From Populus alba (taxonomy: Eukaryota; Streptophyta; Magnoliopsida; Malpighiales; Salicaceae): a stretch of DNA of 64,000 nt. Shown here one piece after another: positions 1 to 12,514 of this stretch. Positions within the stretch are counted from its first letter, which is position 1; every line of letters begins with the position of its first letter. The stretch covers positions 11,451,493 to 11,515,492 of the forward strand of contig NC_133287.1 of NCBI RefSeq assembly GCF_005239225.2, written 5' to 3'. Both the position numbers and the translations under genes were made by a program. The notes beneath the pieces were generated by a model. The model was not told where the DNA came from. It did not search any database and worked only from the letters and a program-made list of their open reading frames with translations.

Positions 1-971
1 CACACCAGGTACGCTTTTAGAGCATGTTGAATCCTAGGAGCATCAAGAAAAGACTCAATCCAGATAAATGCCAAGTTTGTCTTGCAATGTTCAGATTCAA
101 CCTATGAGTTAGGTTGTTCACATATTCCCTTCATCAGAGGTTAGTTGTATTTAGGTCCAAGACAATTTGAGAAAACTTGCCACTACTTGAGTCCTACAGT
201 ACAATTACTAGAACTTATCATACTAATTTTTCCAGATGTGTACGCATCTGGACAGATAAATAACAGCATCCAATAACTAATAAACAAGATAATTAAGTCC
301 TGACGTGATTTGTTTTCAGCAGAAAAATAACATTTCATAACCAAGTCTCAATTCCGATGTCACACGCAGATCACCATGAATTCTAAGATAAAAGGATGTT
401 CAAAGTATTTCTTGAATCTTATTATATAAGGCTTATAAACAAGAACAACCATCTCACTTTTAAAGGCTCTTGATTTACAAGAAACACAATCTTTTCTTAT
501 CTGCTTTTTTTTTTTTTAAAAAAAAAAAACTAATACTCACAGAGTAATAATGTTCATCAGAAAAACCCAAATATCCGCAAGCTTTACATTGAGGCCTAAC
601 ACCATTGATATCCTAAAACTATAATAAAACCCACAATTTATACATAAAAGTCAGTCCCTAAAACCTCTCAACGAAACCCAGACCCCAAAACCAAGAAACT
701 CAATCAAATCCTATGCAAACATCAAATCGGTTAAAGATCAACAAAAGGGTACTTCCAAACCCAACAAAACAGTAAATTTAACTCAAAAAGATAAGTTTTT
801 TTTTACTAGCCTTGAATGGAATTTTAAGTCCACAATTTCCAAAAGCTGAGCCAAAGCATCCCTGGAAGTTTTACTCTCGTGTTCATCATGTCCATCGGTT
901 TGACATGATTTTAGTGATCTAATGTCATGGTAACGGATGTAAATCTCAAAGATTGAACCCGGTGAGTCCAT
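1..971 (-). CDS. 5' part of an unrecognised gene, three exons, runs off the left edge
   Basis: Assembled by eye. Exon 1 is 971-807 (55 codons, starts MDSPGSIFEIYIRYHD), exon 2 is 612-541 (24 codons, contains RPQCKACGYLGFSDEHYYS) and exon 3 is 101-1 (VESEHCKTNLAFIWIESF...), open to the window edge. All junctions are phase 0: donor GTAAAA at 806 (weak), acceptor TTTTAG before 612, donor GTGAGT at 540 (strong), acceptor CATAG before 101. Exon 2 has a C-x2-C followed by Gly, and exon 3 adds another Cys, so a small metal-binding fold is possible but unproven. Exon 3 reads like amphipathic helices. The 5' leader carries a (GA)n tract just upstream. I do not recognise the family. The exon 1 donor is the least certain point; exons 2 and 3 are persuasive because both stay open in the joined frame. 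Confidence 0.55.
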
Positions 972-1008
972 AGCGGTCGGATAACAGGAAGGCAGATGGG
1001 ATTTTAAG

Positions 1009-1010
<2 letters not shown>

Positions 1011-1041
<31 letters not shown>
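1011..1041. repeat. (GA)n microsatellite in the leader of the partial gene
   Basis: About 14 GA units, read as CT on the minus strand, lying 40-70 bases upstream of the ATG at 971. CT-rich tracts are common in plant 5' leaders and core promoters, so this probably belongs to the transcript leader of the minus-strand gene. Confidence 0.85.
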
Positions 1042-1043
<2 letters not shown>

Positions 1044-3851
1044 GAATGGTGTTTGTTTAGAGCCTAAAAAAGTAAAAACTACAACTTCAAATTGAAGCCA
1101 TAGATTGGATTGAAAGAGGTGATGTTTTACAATTAGACGCTGCTTTCGTTTTTTTCCAAACGAATGTTACTATGATAGCGAACCGGATCTCCTACTTTTT
1201 AACGACGGCCAACGTTTGAGCTGGATTTCCTTTCCTTTCCTTTTTTTTTTTTTTTTTTTAATCACCTTCATTTACATTATTGACTGTTTTGCCGCCAGTC
1301 AAATAAATATTTTTTTAATAAAAAAAATAAATATAATGATATTTTTATACATGTTTTTTAAATAAAAAAATTCAATAATAAATTTAAATTTTATATATGC
1401 ATTAAAAATTAAATTATAAAACCTCATTTTTAATCAATCAAAACTAACTAGACGAAACTTGTGATTAAGATCATAGACTCAATCGATTCAATAATTCTTC
1501 TACAATTTTTTATTTAAATATATAATATTAAAAAAATACTTGTAAAATTAAGAAAAAAAATAAATATTAAGACGTGTATTTGAGAGTATGATAATCCTAT
1601 AAATATTAAACTGAAATAAATTGTGATGCTTTCCTAATTAACTTAATATCAAATGATAAAATTATAAATTAAAAGTATTAAATTAAAATAAAAAAAGGGT
1701 ATGGATTAACCTCAAGCAAACATAGCACATCTATGATCAAGGCAACCTATTGATTAACAAGTTTTTATTTTTGAAATTGTTTTTCATTTAATTATACCTG
1801 GATATGAACCGGTGTGCAGATGTTTTTTATACAAAAAGAAAAAAGGAAGAAAAAACAGGGGTGGCTCACATGACTAAAATAAAAAAACAAATTGATTTTT
1901 CTCAAGTATGTTATAAAAAAAAAATCAAGTTAAAAAAAAAAAACAAGCCTTTTAAAAACTAAATATATGATGTAATAATATTTTTTTATAAGTCCAAGGG
2001 GTTGAAAACACTATCATTATAAACTTGATTGACCCAGGGGACTAACCTGCAATCTAGTTGACTTGAGACTTGAGTTAGGTCGGGTTAAAAAAAATAAAGG
2101 GAGGAATTGACCTAATATGTCCCGTTCAAAATCTTATGTTGACTCACAACTTGTCGACTATAGGTAAAACCCGATCAAAACTTGGTACAAAATCCGATGA
2201 TTTTTTCTGAAAATAACTAAAAAAATATGTTATTTTGATTTTTTAAAATAAAAGAATTTTTTATATATATATAAATCTAGGTTAACCCTTTTATCTCGTT
2301 CCTCGGTCTTTATCCCAGGTCAGGCTAATAACTATATAAAAAATATTAAACAAAAAGGAGAAGAAAACAAGCAAGGCACGGGTCAATCCATGTTTTTGGC
2401 TTAAAAGCCTAGCCCATGTATTAGGTTTCTTTATTTTCAATTATTGGAGCGTCGTCCACCCTCATTTTTTTCTATGAAACCTATAGATGACATATCGTTT
2501 TAGACTGCAAACAATGTGTATCACCCCGTATTATCATATGCATTTACACTCAAGTCCATTTATCATACATGTAACAACTTGTATTTTCTTGTGTATTTAC
2601 ATTCAATCAAAATGATTATGCATGTAAGAATTCAGGTGTGTGTTTGTGCATGTAATATTGAACCCCTAGATGAACTTTCATCCACATCTTTTATATATAT
2701 ATTATCATGAGTCTTCCTTACTTAACAAAATTTATGCTTCTAAAGAATTTACAATCAAGTAGTACATTACCAGCTATCACGGTCAACTGACTTTCAAGAA
2801 TCGATTGACCGATTTGATCAATTAAATCAGATTGTAATGAATTTTATTATTAATTTCTATCAACCAATCAAAATTAACAATGATACATCAATCAAAACAC
2901 CATCCTGGAACTTTTCCATAAGCAACACCAATCAAGAATTAACTTCATTTATTCTTTCCTACTCCTCATTCCACATTTCTCATAACAATTCTCATCATAA
3001 GACAATCCATATAATGATAATATAACAAACACCATAATAAATTGAACAATGCACAAAATCTCAATTAAATGTATAATGTAAAACATAACCATTTTTATTA
3101 ATTGACATCCCTTATTAATCTATAATATTTTACAAATTTAAATGAATAAAAGGGAATAAGTGTTCTTAATTTGAATACTTATTGCATAATTTAAATAAAT
3201 AATTTAACAAATCATAAGTTTAAATCCTAGGCTAGATGAAAACTAGATAATCATTAATCTTGTCGTGTATGAAATGAATATGTAAGATAAAAACATGTAT
3301 CGGTAAATATTAAAGAAAACAAATACATTCAATTCATTAGCAACTATTAACATTCCATTAATAATATATTTTTTTTTTTCAATAAGAAAAGTACAAACCA
3401 TTATCTTAGAATTTCACCAAAATATCTCATCTCTAATCTATCAACATTATAAATTCTTAGCCTACATATCTCTTTTTATCCAATTTTATAAGTTTCATTT
3501 CCAATCAAAAGAAGTAAAATCATATTATGATCCTTATGTACATTAGTCCCTTTATATAAAACCGACTCAATATAAGTAAACTATAATTCTTATACCCAAG
3601 ACATTAAAATTGTATATTCGCTAGATACACCATCAGAAACATCTTCACTCATATGGAAAGTTATATTTTTATTATTAATAATAGTGCTCACCTCTTTGGT
3701 TGATTCCATTAAATTATATTCTTAACATATCTTCTAATTTATTCATCTTACTCATTCACGGATATTTAATATCCTTTAAATCAATTATGTACTTCTTTAG
3801 CTTATTTAGGGAAATCCTTCATTTTTATATAGCTTTCACCTACTTGGTTCC

Positions 3852-3909
<58 letters not shown>

Positions 3910-4094
3910 TTAATTCATAATTACATTCTTTGGCTCATTTTTTATACTACCAATTATCTTTTTTTTTTCAAATATTTATCGATCTAGATTTGCTATTGTA
4001 ACCAAGAAATCAAATTTCAAATTTACATTCCATCATTGTATAAAATTAATTTTAATCCTCTTCTAAAACTTTACAACATCAATACTTTTTTTGG
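1042..4094. other. AT-rich intergenic DNA with GGTCGGGTT-type repeat
   Basis: No convincing gene. A GC-richer patch at about 1,990-2,340 has phrases such as gacccaggggactaacc, ggtcgggtt and aaaacccgatcaaaac, resembling the GGGTTGACCCG-type repeats also seen near 37,620-37,720, 44,030-44,650, 49,720-49,970 and 53,280-53,550. The open frames of 60-95 codons here are AT-rich chance frames. The frame at 3,700-3,987 runs through a (TA)n stretch. Confidence 0.5.
3857..3907. repeat. (TA)n microsatellite
   Basis: About 25 uninterrupted TA units. Further TA runs occur at 6,222-6,246, 20,881-20,908, 28,266-28,301, 28,650-28,700, 35,168-35,193 and 55,254-55,276. They are useful as polymorphic markers and show no gene association. 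Confidence 0.9.
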
Positions 4095-4430
4095 CCATTA
4101 GTCATGTTGATACCTCTGGTCTTTTTTTGATTAGCTAATCAAATAATTCATTCTGATCATCAGATACACTGATGTCTTTAGCCTTTTTTTTATGGCAAGC
4201 TAGTCAATTAATTCATCTCATCATCAGATACATTAATGCTTCTAGCCCCTCTTTGGTTAGTTAATCAATTAATTCATCCTAGTTATTAGATACATTGATG
4301 CTTCTAGTCCTATTTAGGTCACCAAGCCAATTAATTTAACATCGTCATCAGATACATCCGTCATTAGATACATTGATGCCTCTAGCTCATTCTCGATCAG
4401 CAAGTCAATTAATTCATAAGACCCAATTCA
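4095..4430. repeat. Tandem repeat, about 63-bp unit, five degenerate copies
   Basis: The phrase cattgatgcttctagcc, then ttggttagctagtcaattaattcatc, then atcatcagata recurs at about 4,105, 4,168, 4,232, 4,294 and 4,372. Spacing is 62-64 bases, except for the last unit, which carries an extra catccgtcattagata and is longer. Function unknown; tandem repeats of this kind are frequent in untranslated parts of LTR elements. Confidence 0.7.
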
Positions 4431-7400
4431 TACGATAACTAATCCTACAACATCCATAATCACCATCCATATGTCAATCCGTGATGTTCACAATTCCTTT
4501 AAAATAGTTTCCATTTTTCGGCTAGTTTTTCTCATACTATAATCATTTATATGTTATGTTTGCTTATTATTTATAATTGATTACTGCCATTGCAGTTGAT
4601 TATAAATAATTATTAGGTTTTACCATTGCGGTCCATCACACAACATCCATTGAATTTCCACTATTACAGTCAAGTAAATTATAAATTCTTCTCGCCGTTA
4701 TGGTCAATTACACATAACCCATACTACATGTTTTTTGCCTATGCATTTCCATTACAAACACATGCCGATTTCTTTCTCAAAGGCATAAGTCTTCAATTAA
4801 TAATATCAATACACAATATAATTTAATAACCATTAAAATTTAACAATTTCAAAAACATGTTTAAATAAAATAATAGGCAAGGGAGGGTCAATTCCTTACC
4901 CTGACTCCTATTATCCATGTTCCTAAGAAGTCGAATCTCATCTCGCACGCCTCTCTTACAACTCCACATAATAATCACTATCACTCACCCATTCCAATAT
5001 GAATTTCATCCATACCATCTTTCCATACAACACATTCAAACATAAATTCGCAACCCAATTATCATAATCCATTTAGCTATCAACACTTATATACATCGAA
5101 GTTTCTTTTTAATATTTCATAATTTTCATCTTTCTTCTAGAGCAAAGAACATGAAATTTATTCATTGAACCAAAACTCAATTTATCAACACCATTCACAT
5201 TTATCATATACATATTTGCTTAATAACACAACAACTTAGCAATTTCTATAATACTCGTATTTTTTTTAATCAAATCACATTGTTCTAAAATTGCCATAAA
5301 ATCAAACACAAGAATTTTATTCATTTCAATCATACTCACACACCAACACAAATCAAAGACATACATCAAACAAATATTCAATGTGATTTTGACAATTTCT
5401 TCATTTATTCTCATTATGGCCAGCTACATATTTAGCAAGAAACATCCAATTTCTTCTTCATTTGTTTATTATCCTAAGTTATTTCTATCATAGTCCATCT
5501 CAATGACCTCATTCTATCACAATTTCATAATATGCCCAATTACATACATGTACACAAATTAATACATCATGAAAGGTTCCTTTCCCACTTTCCTTTATTT
5601 TAGCCAAAACTTACGTCTTGTTTTATTTGGCATCCTTTTAAAAAAAAATTAGCAAGTTTATAAAATTTCAAGTCTTGATACTATTTCTCAAATATCTGTT
5701 ACATTTACTTATATCTCATGTATCCAAATGTCTTCCTATTTCTCAATTGAAAATTATATTCAACTACACTTAAGGCATAATTTACTTCGTAAAAGCATTT
5801 TCATCAATGAACATACAATGCATCCTGGTTAAAAGAAATTTCCCTTCATTATTTTCTTCATGACCGAACATTAAGGTTCCTAATTCCTTTAATACATCCT
5901 CTTGAAATCATATTGCATGCTAATAACACAACAATCCATACCCATTTGCATTTATTACATCCAAAACATCATTTATTATGTTCATCATTAACAAGTTGAC
6001 TTTAAACTTATTCAATAATGTTTGTTTTGCCCCATAACATGCATAGAGACGCATTTAGTAGATTATACAAGATTTATTTCACTTATTCCCTTACTTGGTC
6101 AAAGCTTACGTTCCCATTATTTAGTGTTCTTCTTGACTTAACATGTTTTTAAACTAGTACCACATTCCATAATAATTACATTAAAAGTACATCAATTTAA
6201 TTAGAAATAAAGTATAATGTTATATATATATATATATATATATATAGTTGTTTCATCCTTTTTCTATATCTCAAGACCCTTTTTATAATATCAAACCCTT
6301 AGAAAATAAAAATCTAACAATTAATTGACAAACTTTTACTTTTCCTTTTTAATGACAAGTCTTGAATTTGGTTCCAATCTTACATATGCAATCAAGTTAA
6401 TTGATTTTTATCAATTAATTGATCTTTTTTTTTTCTTGACTACATTGATATATTTTCATTAAAATTCTCAATTTGACCATCGTCTTTTCATTTTATTTGG
6501 ATCTATGCTTTAATAAAAATAATCTTTATTTATTTTTTCTTATGCAATCAAATTTCTCCTTATATTATTTAGCCCCCATTCATCTCGGTCCCTCTTTTTT
6601 TTTTTTTTACCTCTCATTACACCCCTAAATGTTTTGTTTTTTTTTTCTTTTTATTATTTTCCTTTTTTATTACACATAACAAAAGTATTGAAAATTATGA
6701 AAAAAAAATGAAAATTGGTTGAATTTCATTGAGAAAATATTTTTGGAAATCTATATCCTTTAAAACAACATGAAACAATTAGAGGTCAAAATGGGTTAAA
6801 ATCACAAACACTTAATTGATAAAATTTTGAAAGCAAGCAGAATCAATTTCTATAAAATCAAATACTCTCAAATAAAAAAAAAAAAAGTAAAATTTTCATC
6901 AACCACATAATCATATATTTGATAAAATCTAACAAAAACACTTAATTGGAATGGTTTGAAAATTTATAAACTAAAATAAAAAAATTGGAACACTTCAATT
7001 GAAAAGATTAAAAAGTTTACATACCAAATATGTAATAATTTTGGTTTTCCATCATGATTTTTAGTTGTAATATGTTTAATTATTTATATAAAAAAATATG
7101 TTTTCCATGAAAATTATAAATATATATATATATATATTTTCACGAAATATGTATCCATAATTTTGCATATACACTATCTCGAATAAAAATAGAATTAACA
7201 AAACTTGTGGAAAAAGTAATTTAGAAATGTTTTGATTCACTATGAATTGAAATAATGAATTATTATTTTTTTCTTCTAAAATAACTAAACTATCTATTAA
7301 GAATAATTAGATCTTTTCACGGGATCCATTAATCATTTTAGAATTAATTGGGGATATCTCTATTTTTTTACATATTTTTTGCACATTATAATTAATTAAT

Positions 7401-8820
7401 TGCCATTAAAAAATATTTAACTTGGACCTTGAGGAATTTTTGATATTTTACTTTTCACAACACAGTAAAATAATTGTATTGTCTTTAAAATCAAAATTTC
7501 ATTACCTTGTCTTCAAAGGGCGTATTCTTACTTTATTTTTGGCTTTTTTTCATGTTATTATCATGTGATGCCAGGGCACTTTAATATTTTAATAAATATA
7601 AAAAAAATAAAAGCTAGTGGCACATATATTGAACATGTTAGTGAGTAAGTTGCTCCATCATGTTTAAGCAGAGCCTACGACAACTTATGATGGTTTAAAA
7701 CAATATTTTTTGGTGTTTTTCAATTCATAATTACAGGGCCTACCTCTTAGGTGGCACGAGTGATGTAATTTCCTTCAATTTAGCATTAGTTTGCTTTTCT
7801 TATATTTCTTTTCTTTTTTCTTTCTTTTATTGATTCTCAGGCTTGACCTTTCAAAAATTCATAACCCTTCAATTTGTTTTTCTTTTGGATTTCATCTTTA
7901 TTCTTTCAATTAATATTTTTTATTTGAATTATCTTATAGAATTAAAATTTATTTTCAATTTCATTCTCCTTTAATTTTTAAATTTATAAGATTTTTTTAT
8001 TTTTTTTATTGCTATTTATTTTATTTGAGATCATTTTTAAAATTGATTATTTTTTTTACAATTTCATCCTCTAGTTTTTTGTTGCTATTTGCTTACTTTG
8101 GCAAAACTTTTAAATTAATTTTTTTTCTTCTGTTTTCATCCTTGAATATTAAATTACGTTTCTTGATTGAATTCTAGTCTATAATTTAATGGGTTGTAAA
8201 GATTAACCAAAGTTTAGGAGATTCGTCAAAGTTTATTTATTTTCTTTTAATTTTATACATTTTTAATTTTATCTTTCAACATTAAATTTAATTGAGAATT
8301 GGGCTTCATTATTATTATTTATTTGCTTTCTAAATGTTTTTTCACCAATCTTAAAATAACATTTGTCAGTCTTTATTAAATTTAGATTTTATTTTTATTT
8401 TTATTTTTTATTTTTTATTTTCAGTTAAATTAAATCAATTGCTTAAATATAAGTATATCATGCTCACTTCATTATTTTTTGATTTGTTGAAATAAAGCTT
8501 TTTTTGGTATTTTTTTTTCTTCATTTGTAACCTTTAATATTTAATTGATTAAATTAGACTCCATGTTTTGTTTTGACTAGGTTCCATAAAATTAACATAG
8601 TATCATGTCTTGGATTAAGGGTTAATTATAATTGGCTTAGGTCGAGCTAATATATCGCTATTTCAATATTTTTTTAAAAAATAATATTTTATCTAATATA
8701 TCATAATCATAATATTTGATAGAAGGACCAAATAATTATAAAATGTAAAGTACAAGAATTGGATAAAATAAATTTAGGGATCAAACTAACAAACAATTGA
8801 GTAGAGGGACCAATTGCAAA
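4431..8820. other. AT-rich repeat-like intergenic DNA, no gene seen
   Basis: Both strands were read for long frames, splice-joined coding and known motifs; nothing convincing was found. Partly similar phrases recur, for example ccattgcagttgattataaataat and ccattgcggtcc between 4,580 and 4,700, and two related stretches with ccctttacttggtcaaagcttacg near 5,580 and 6,095. This suggests decayed LTR or untranslated retroelement sequence. The pyrimidine-rich stretch 7,780-8,560 is low complexity. Confidence 0.4.
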
Positions 8821-8998
8821 ATTAAGATTTAAGCCCTAGAAATTCTAGCAGTCTACGAGCAAGGGGGGAACCCTAGCAATTCTGTATTAGCTAATGCTCT
8901 GCCGTGCTCTTCCGTAACCGGCATATTGCCGCCTCCATTCATCATCACCTCCTGTAAAAACACCAATACGCCAACCTGTTCTTTCTTTTTCTTCACAG

Positions 8999-9025
8999 AT
9001 GGTTAAGATTCAAATCTTTTCTTGA
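8999..9025 (+). promoter_or_regulatory. Candidate uORF upstream of the RING-H2 gene
   Basis: An ATG followed by G at +4 opens an eight-codon frame (MVKIQIFS, then TGA) that ends 39 bases before the main ATG at 9,065. A pyrimidine tract ending CTTCACAG directly precedes this ATG, so an alternative reading is a 5'-leader intron whose acceptor lies at 8,998. Either way the leader probably begins upstream, near 8,850-8,950, where GC content rises. Confidence 0.35.
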
Positions 9026-9064
9026 TCTTAACAAATCAACACGAATATTTTCTGACATTAATCT

Positions 9065-9502
9065 ATGGAAACGATGTCTAGTGGTGACACAAACATGATG
9101 CAAGATCCAGATTCAAATTCGCATCAACAACCCCATATTTTGCCTGGAAACATAAGGCAAATATTCCAACATGCCATCAATGATGTTTTTGCAGTAAGAG
9201 CAGCCATTCGAAGCACAAACCAAGATGGTAATAACAATACTACTGCGAGGCGGTTGCCAGCATCGAAGGACGCAATTGATGCCATGCCAAGAATAACAGT
9301 ACAAGAAGGTGGGAGTGATTGTGCAATTTGTTTAAATGAGATTGGAATCGGTTCTGAACTTAGAGAGATGCCTTGTAAACATGGGTTTCACTCGGGTTGT
9401 ATTGAACAGTGGTTGAGGATTCATGGGTCTTGCCCTGTTTGTCGGTTTACGATGATGCCTGTGGAAGGAGGAGAGGTCGGGGCTAGTGGATCTGAATCAT
9501 AG
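9065..9502 (+). CDS. RING-H2 E3 ubiquitin ligase, MPSR1-like
   Basis: An intronless 145-residue protein. Residues 86-126 form a complete C3H2C3 RING-H2 finger: C86, C89, C104, H106, H109, C112, C123, C126, with the usual Trp in QWL after the sixth ligand and Pro in CPVC. Just before it, RRLPASKDAIDAMPRITV matches the pre-RING segment typical of the MPSR1/RNF126-like plant ligases (recognise-by-eye assignment). Family members transfer ubiquitin from an E2 to misfolded or regulatory cytosolic proteins; this one has no signal peptide or membrane segment, so it is probably cytosolic or nuclear. The N-terminal 60 residues are polar and probably disordered. It is shorter than most MPSR1 relatives. 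The start at 9,065 is the first in-frame ATG; another Met lies three codons further on. Confidence 0.88.
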   Translation: METMSSGDTNMMQDPDSNSHQQPHILPGNIRQIFQHAINDVFAVRAAIRSTNQDGNNNTTARRLPASKDAIDAMPRITVQEGGSDCAICLNEIGIGSELREMPCKHGFHSGCIEQWLRIHGSCPVCRFTMMPVEGGEVGASGSES

Positions 9503-9722
9503 TTTAGATTTTTTGATTATGGGTTTTGTTAAAGACTTGTCTGGAACATTGTAAGGCCATGTTTGTTTTTACTACAAATTAATAGGAATTGATAAGGTTT
9601 TTTTTTTTTTTTTTTTTTCATTTCTTATTTTATGTTGTCCTCAATTAATTAATGAAAAGTGTAAACATGCTTTTTATTTATTTGTGAAATTTTGTATAAT
9701 TTTCTTGTTTTGATTAAAGAAT

Positions 9723-10165
9723 TTTTTTTAGCTCAACTGTGTTGAAGCCTAATTAAGGCCTATAAAGCTTAGTTAGGTAGAAATCTTAATCTTTTTTCTC
9801 TTTTCTATTTTTATCATTAATCTTTTATTTTTTATAGTCTACCATGTGTTGTGCAAGCTACAACTTCATCTACCATTTAACTAGAATTTCCACCTTTTAT
9901 GTTGAGTTATAGGTGACATGGACAAGCTATCCTGTTATTGGATAAGCTATATAATATAATTGACATCTTACCATGTAAGTTGCTTAATAATTTTTTTTAT
10001 AAAATAAGCTATATATTCTTAAGTTTGTGAGAGAGAAAAATGATTTTTTCTAATCTCAACATAAAAGAAAATTATCTATTTCTCTTTGTACACTTTTTTT
10101 ACATAAAATCCACCTAAACAACCCTAAATTAACTTGAGTATCGAAGGGTTTTTCTGCAAGCAACA
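9723..10165 (+). mobile_element. Decayed LTR, copy A (5' LTR)
   Basis: Aligns by eye with 12,515-12,930: both run through ggcctataaagct or its equivalent, ctttttctctt, a CAAGCT(A)-CAACTTCATCTAC phrase, ttaactagaattTCCACCTTTTA, gacatgg-aagctat, gataagctat and then gagagaaaaatgattttt. Copy A continues with acttgagtatcgaaggg, a phrase common at the 3' end of Tat-type LTRs (recall). A primer-binding-like site follows at 10,237. The copies differ at many positions, so the insertion is old. Confidence 0.55.
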
Positions 10166-10236
10166 CTCTCTATCCAGCCTATTGTTTTTTGCTAAGAAAA
10201 CCTAGATTTCAATGAAGTTTTTTCAAGCCTTATTAG

Positions 10237-10260
10237 TGGCGCCATCTATAGAAAATTGAA
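10237..10260 (+). other. Primer-binding-like site of the old LTR element
   Basis: TGGCGCC followed by atctatagaaaa matches the start of the internal region of many plant Tat/Grande-type elements, which begin TGGCGCC-GTCTGTGGGAA (from memory). It lies about 70 bases past the acttgagtatcgaaggg phrase at the end of LTR copy A, and a gag-like start (ATGGATAACACTAAAACACC, 10,318) follows. Confidence 0.45.
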
Positions 10261-10317
10261 CATAAACCTTGTATTTTTTTTATCACTCATTTATAACCTA
10301 CCCATATAGCTTTCATG

Positions 10318-11440
10318 ATGGATAACACTAAAACACCAGGAGAATGAGTTACTGACCTCCCACCATCCTTGTCAACTCTAATGGACCTTTAACTCTAAGG
10401 TTGTGCTAGCTACTCAGCAACAACTCAGGGCTCTTCTTGCTTATCCACATAGTATACAAACTGCTATACAACCACCTGCACCTCCTCATGCTGTACCAAT
10501 TTCACCTCATATGATGACAACCCTAATTCTCAAAAATGACTACTTAAATTAAGGTAAAAGATAATAGACAAAATATCATTTATCCTGTAATAAGTAGATC
10601 ACGTTACCAAGAAGAGCCTTCTCATAAAGGATCCTTGAGATATGATCTCTAATTCTTTTTAATCGAAAGGCAAGGCCCAAGATCATAGCTTTCACCATCG
10701 ACCTCGTTCCCCTACAAAATATCATTCCAACACCCCACAACCTAAAAGGCTTCATATTGAAAAAAGAGAAAAGACTCAAGTCAAATGATAGATTCATCAC
10801 TATGTGGCAGTGTTTTGAATACTCATCTTTTTAAAGACTTTATAGCTTCTAAGATGAACTTAGACCATTATGATAATTTGTCTAACCCTATGAAACATCT
10901 CTAGAATATAAGGAGCAGCTTGGAATTGGTGATTTAAGATATCAATTCCATGTGTAAAATACTTCATATCACTTTTTAAATATTTACACGAGCCTGCTAT
11001 CACAATTTAAAACCCGGTTCCATATCTAGTTTTTAAAACTTGTGTAGTAAATTGATCACTCGTTTCAATATGAGGATTCTTGCAAAAAAAGAGTTCAACC
11101 AAACTCTTCTCCATCACTTAACTTAAGGGAAAAAGCACAAAAGCTTACTTGAAAAGATTTAATAAAGAGATGTTAAAACTGGAAAACTTGCTAGAACAAA
11201 TGGTTATATAAGCCTTGATTAATGGCATGCACAACTACTTCTTATGGAAATGTCTTATACATTACTTGATAAAAGTCTTTTCAATATGAAACAAAACATA
11301 AAAAATCATACCTATGTGAAAGAAGCAAATGTATCATAACAGAAGCAGCTAAGATGAACTTAGACCACCATGATGGCTTATATGACCATATGAAGCATGT
11401 CCAGAATACAAGATTTGTCCTTCCAATATGTCTCCACTAC
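10318..11440 (+). pseudogene. Degenerate gag-like internal region of the LTR element
   Basis: A frame beginning MDNTKTPGE is soon interrupted by stops. A gag-like phrase (F-x-A-S-K-M-N-L-D-H-Y-D-N-L-x-x-P-M-K-H) can be read at about 10,836-10,905 and recurs at about 11,345-11,411, where aagatgaacttagaccac-atgatgg and atgaagcat are repeated. The second copy points to an internal duplication or a second insertion. No frame is intact. Confidence 0.4.
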
Positions 11441-11749
11441 TAGTTTCCTTCTATTTGATACCTTTAAGGTTAAGGCCTTAGATGTTGTTGTGGCAATATC
11501 ATCTTCACATGTTTGTTGATGAATGTGGGTTTAACATTTCTTCTATTATCATTCTTCATATGCAAGTTTCTTCCAACTTGTTATTTTTGAAAGTAAGGCC
11601 TTTCTTGCCTTTGTCATTGGTTCCTTCTTTGCAAGTTGTCTCTCAATTTTAGATATTTGAATTGAGGCCTTGCTTGTCTATGACTCGTGTTTCTTATTTG
11701 TTGAAACACTTTCCTTGTTCCTCCATTTATGGAATTCCAGCGAGAAGTA

Positions 11750-12228
11750 TTTTTAGGTACCCTTTTAATATTGGGTCCTTGTTTGTTTGGCATTTTTACG
11801 TTTTAGTACCCACAATAATTTTTAGGATTTCTATTTTTCTTTAATCTACATTTATGCAATAAATGGTCTTTTTTATTATAAAAATCACAAGTAGAAAAAC
11901 AAGTATACATAGCAGATTGATTAAAATGCTCATTTGATTTTTGTTTTTCTATACAATTAAAACCTAAACCACTTTTATTTAGGCTTTTGTTTTGTCCTCC
12001 TAACAAAACATCCAAGTTATTTATACCTTGAGTAAACTTGACTAAAGTTGAAGTCAAGTCTTCAACTTGTTTTTTAAGAGCATCATTTTCATTTTTAAAA
12101 TCTTCTAATGATGATGAACAACTAGCAATAACCATTATCATAGTGGAATGGTTCAAGCATAACCATATGGAATAGTGGAATGGTGAATCAATATTCTTGA
12201 CATAACTGTTATTATCATAGAGGACCAA
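11750..12228 (-). pseudogene. Ty1/copia gag fragment with a damaged zinc knuckle
   Basis: An open frame of up to 141 residues at 12,228-11,803. It contains a coiled-coil stretch (LEDFKNENDALKKQVEDL), then KFTQGINNLDVLLGGQNKSL, GLGFN and a C-terminal zinc-knuckle-like C-D-F-Y-x4-H-x4-C in which the second Cys is Tyr. This order is typical of gag in SIRE-like copia elements. Beyond the stop, reading on gives NKQGPNIKRVPKNT, corresponding to the NxQGPxxxWVPK segment that follows the knuckle in the family. It sits inside the older LTR element in opposite orientation, so it is a nested insertion fragment. The first 30 codons are probably not gag. Confidence 0.65.
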
Positions 12229-12514
12229 GATTTACCATAACAACCATGTGAAAATGGTGTACCAAAAATCTTGACATGACCACAAACTTTTACTCCTATA
12301 ACTATCGGGTCTTAGTGCTATAATATCAGTCATTCCTTGTAATAAGCATGCCACCAGTATTCACATGCTAATTATAAGTTCACACTTCTCACACTAAGAT
12401 GCAAAGCCCTCTTCACATTTGAATTTTTGGTAAAGTAATTTTTTAACAATGTAGTTGTTAAAATTTACATGGAGGAAAAATGGTAATATAAATATAAAAA
12501 AGCTTTTTTTTTTT

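Noticed and set aside
4095..4430. CRISPR-like array
   Set aside because: Repeats are long, degenerate and contiguous, with no conserved short repeat plus unique spacers, and the window is plant nuclear DNA.
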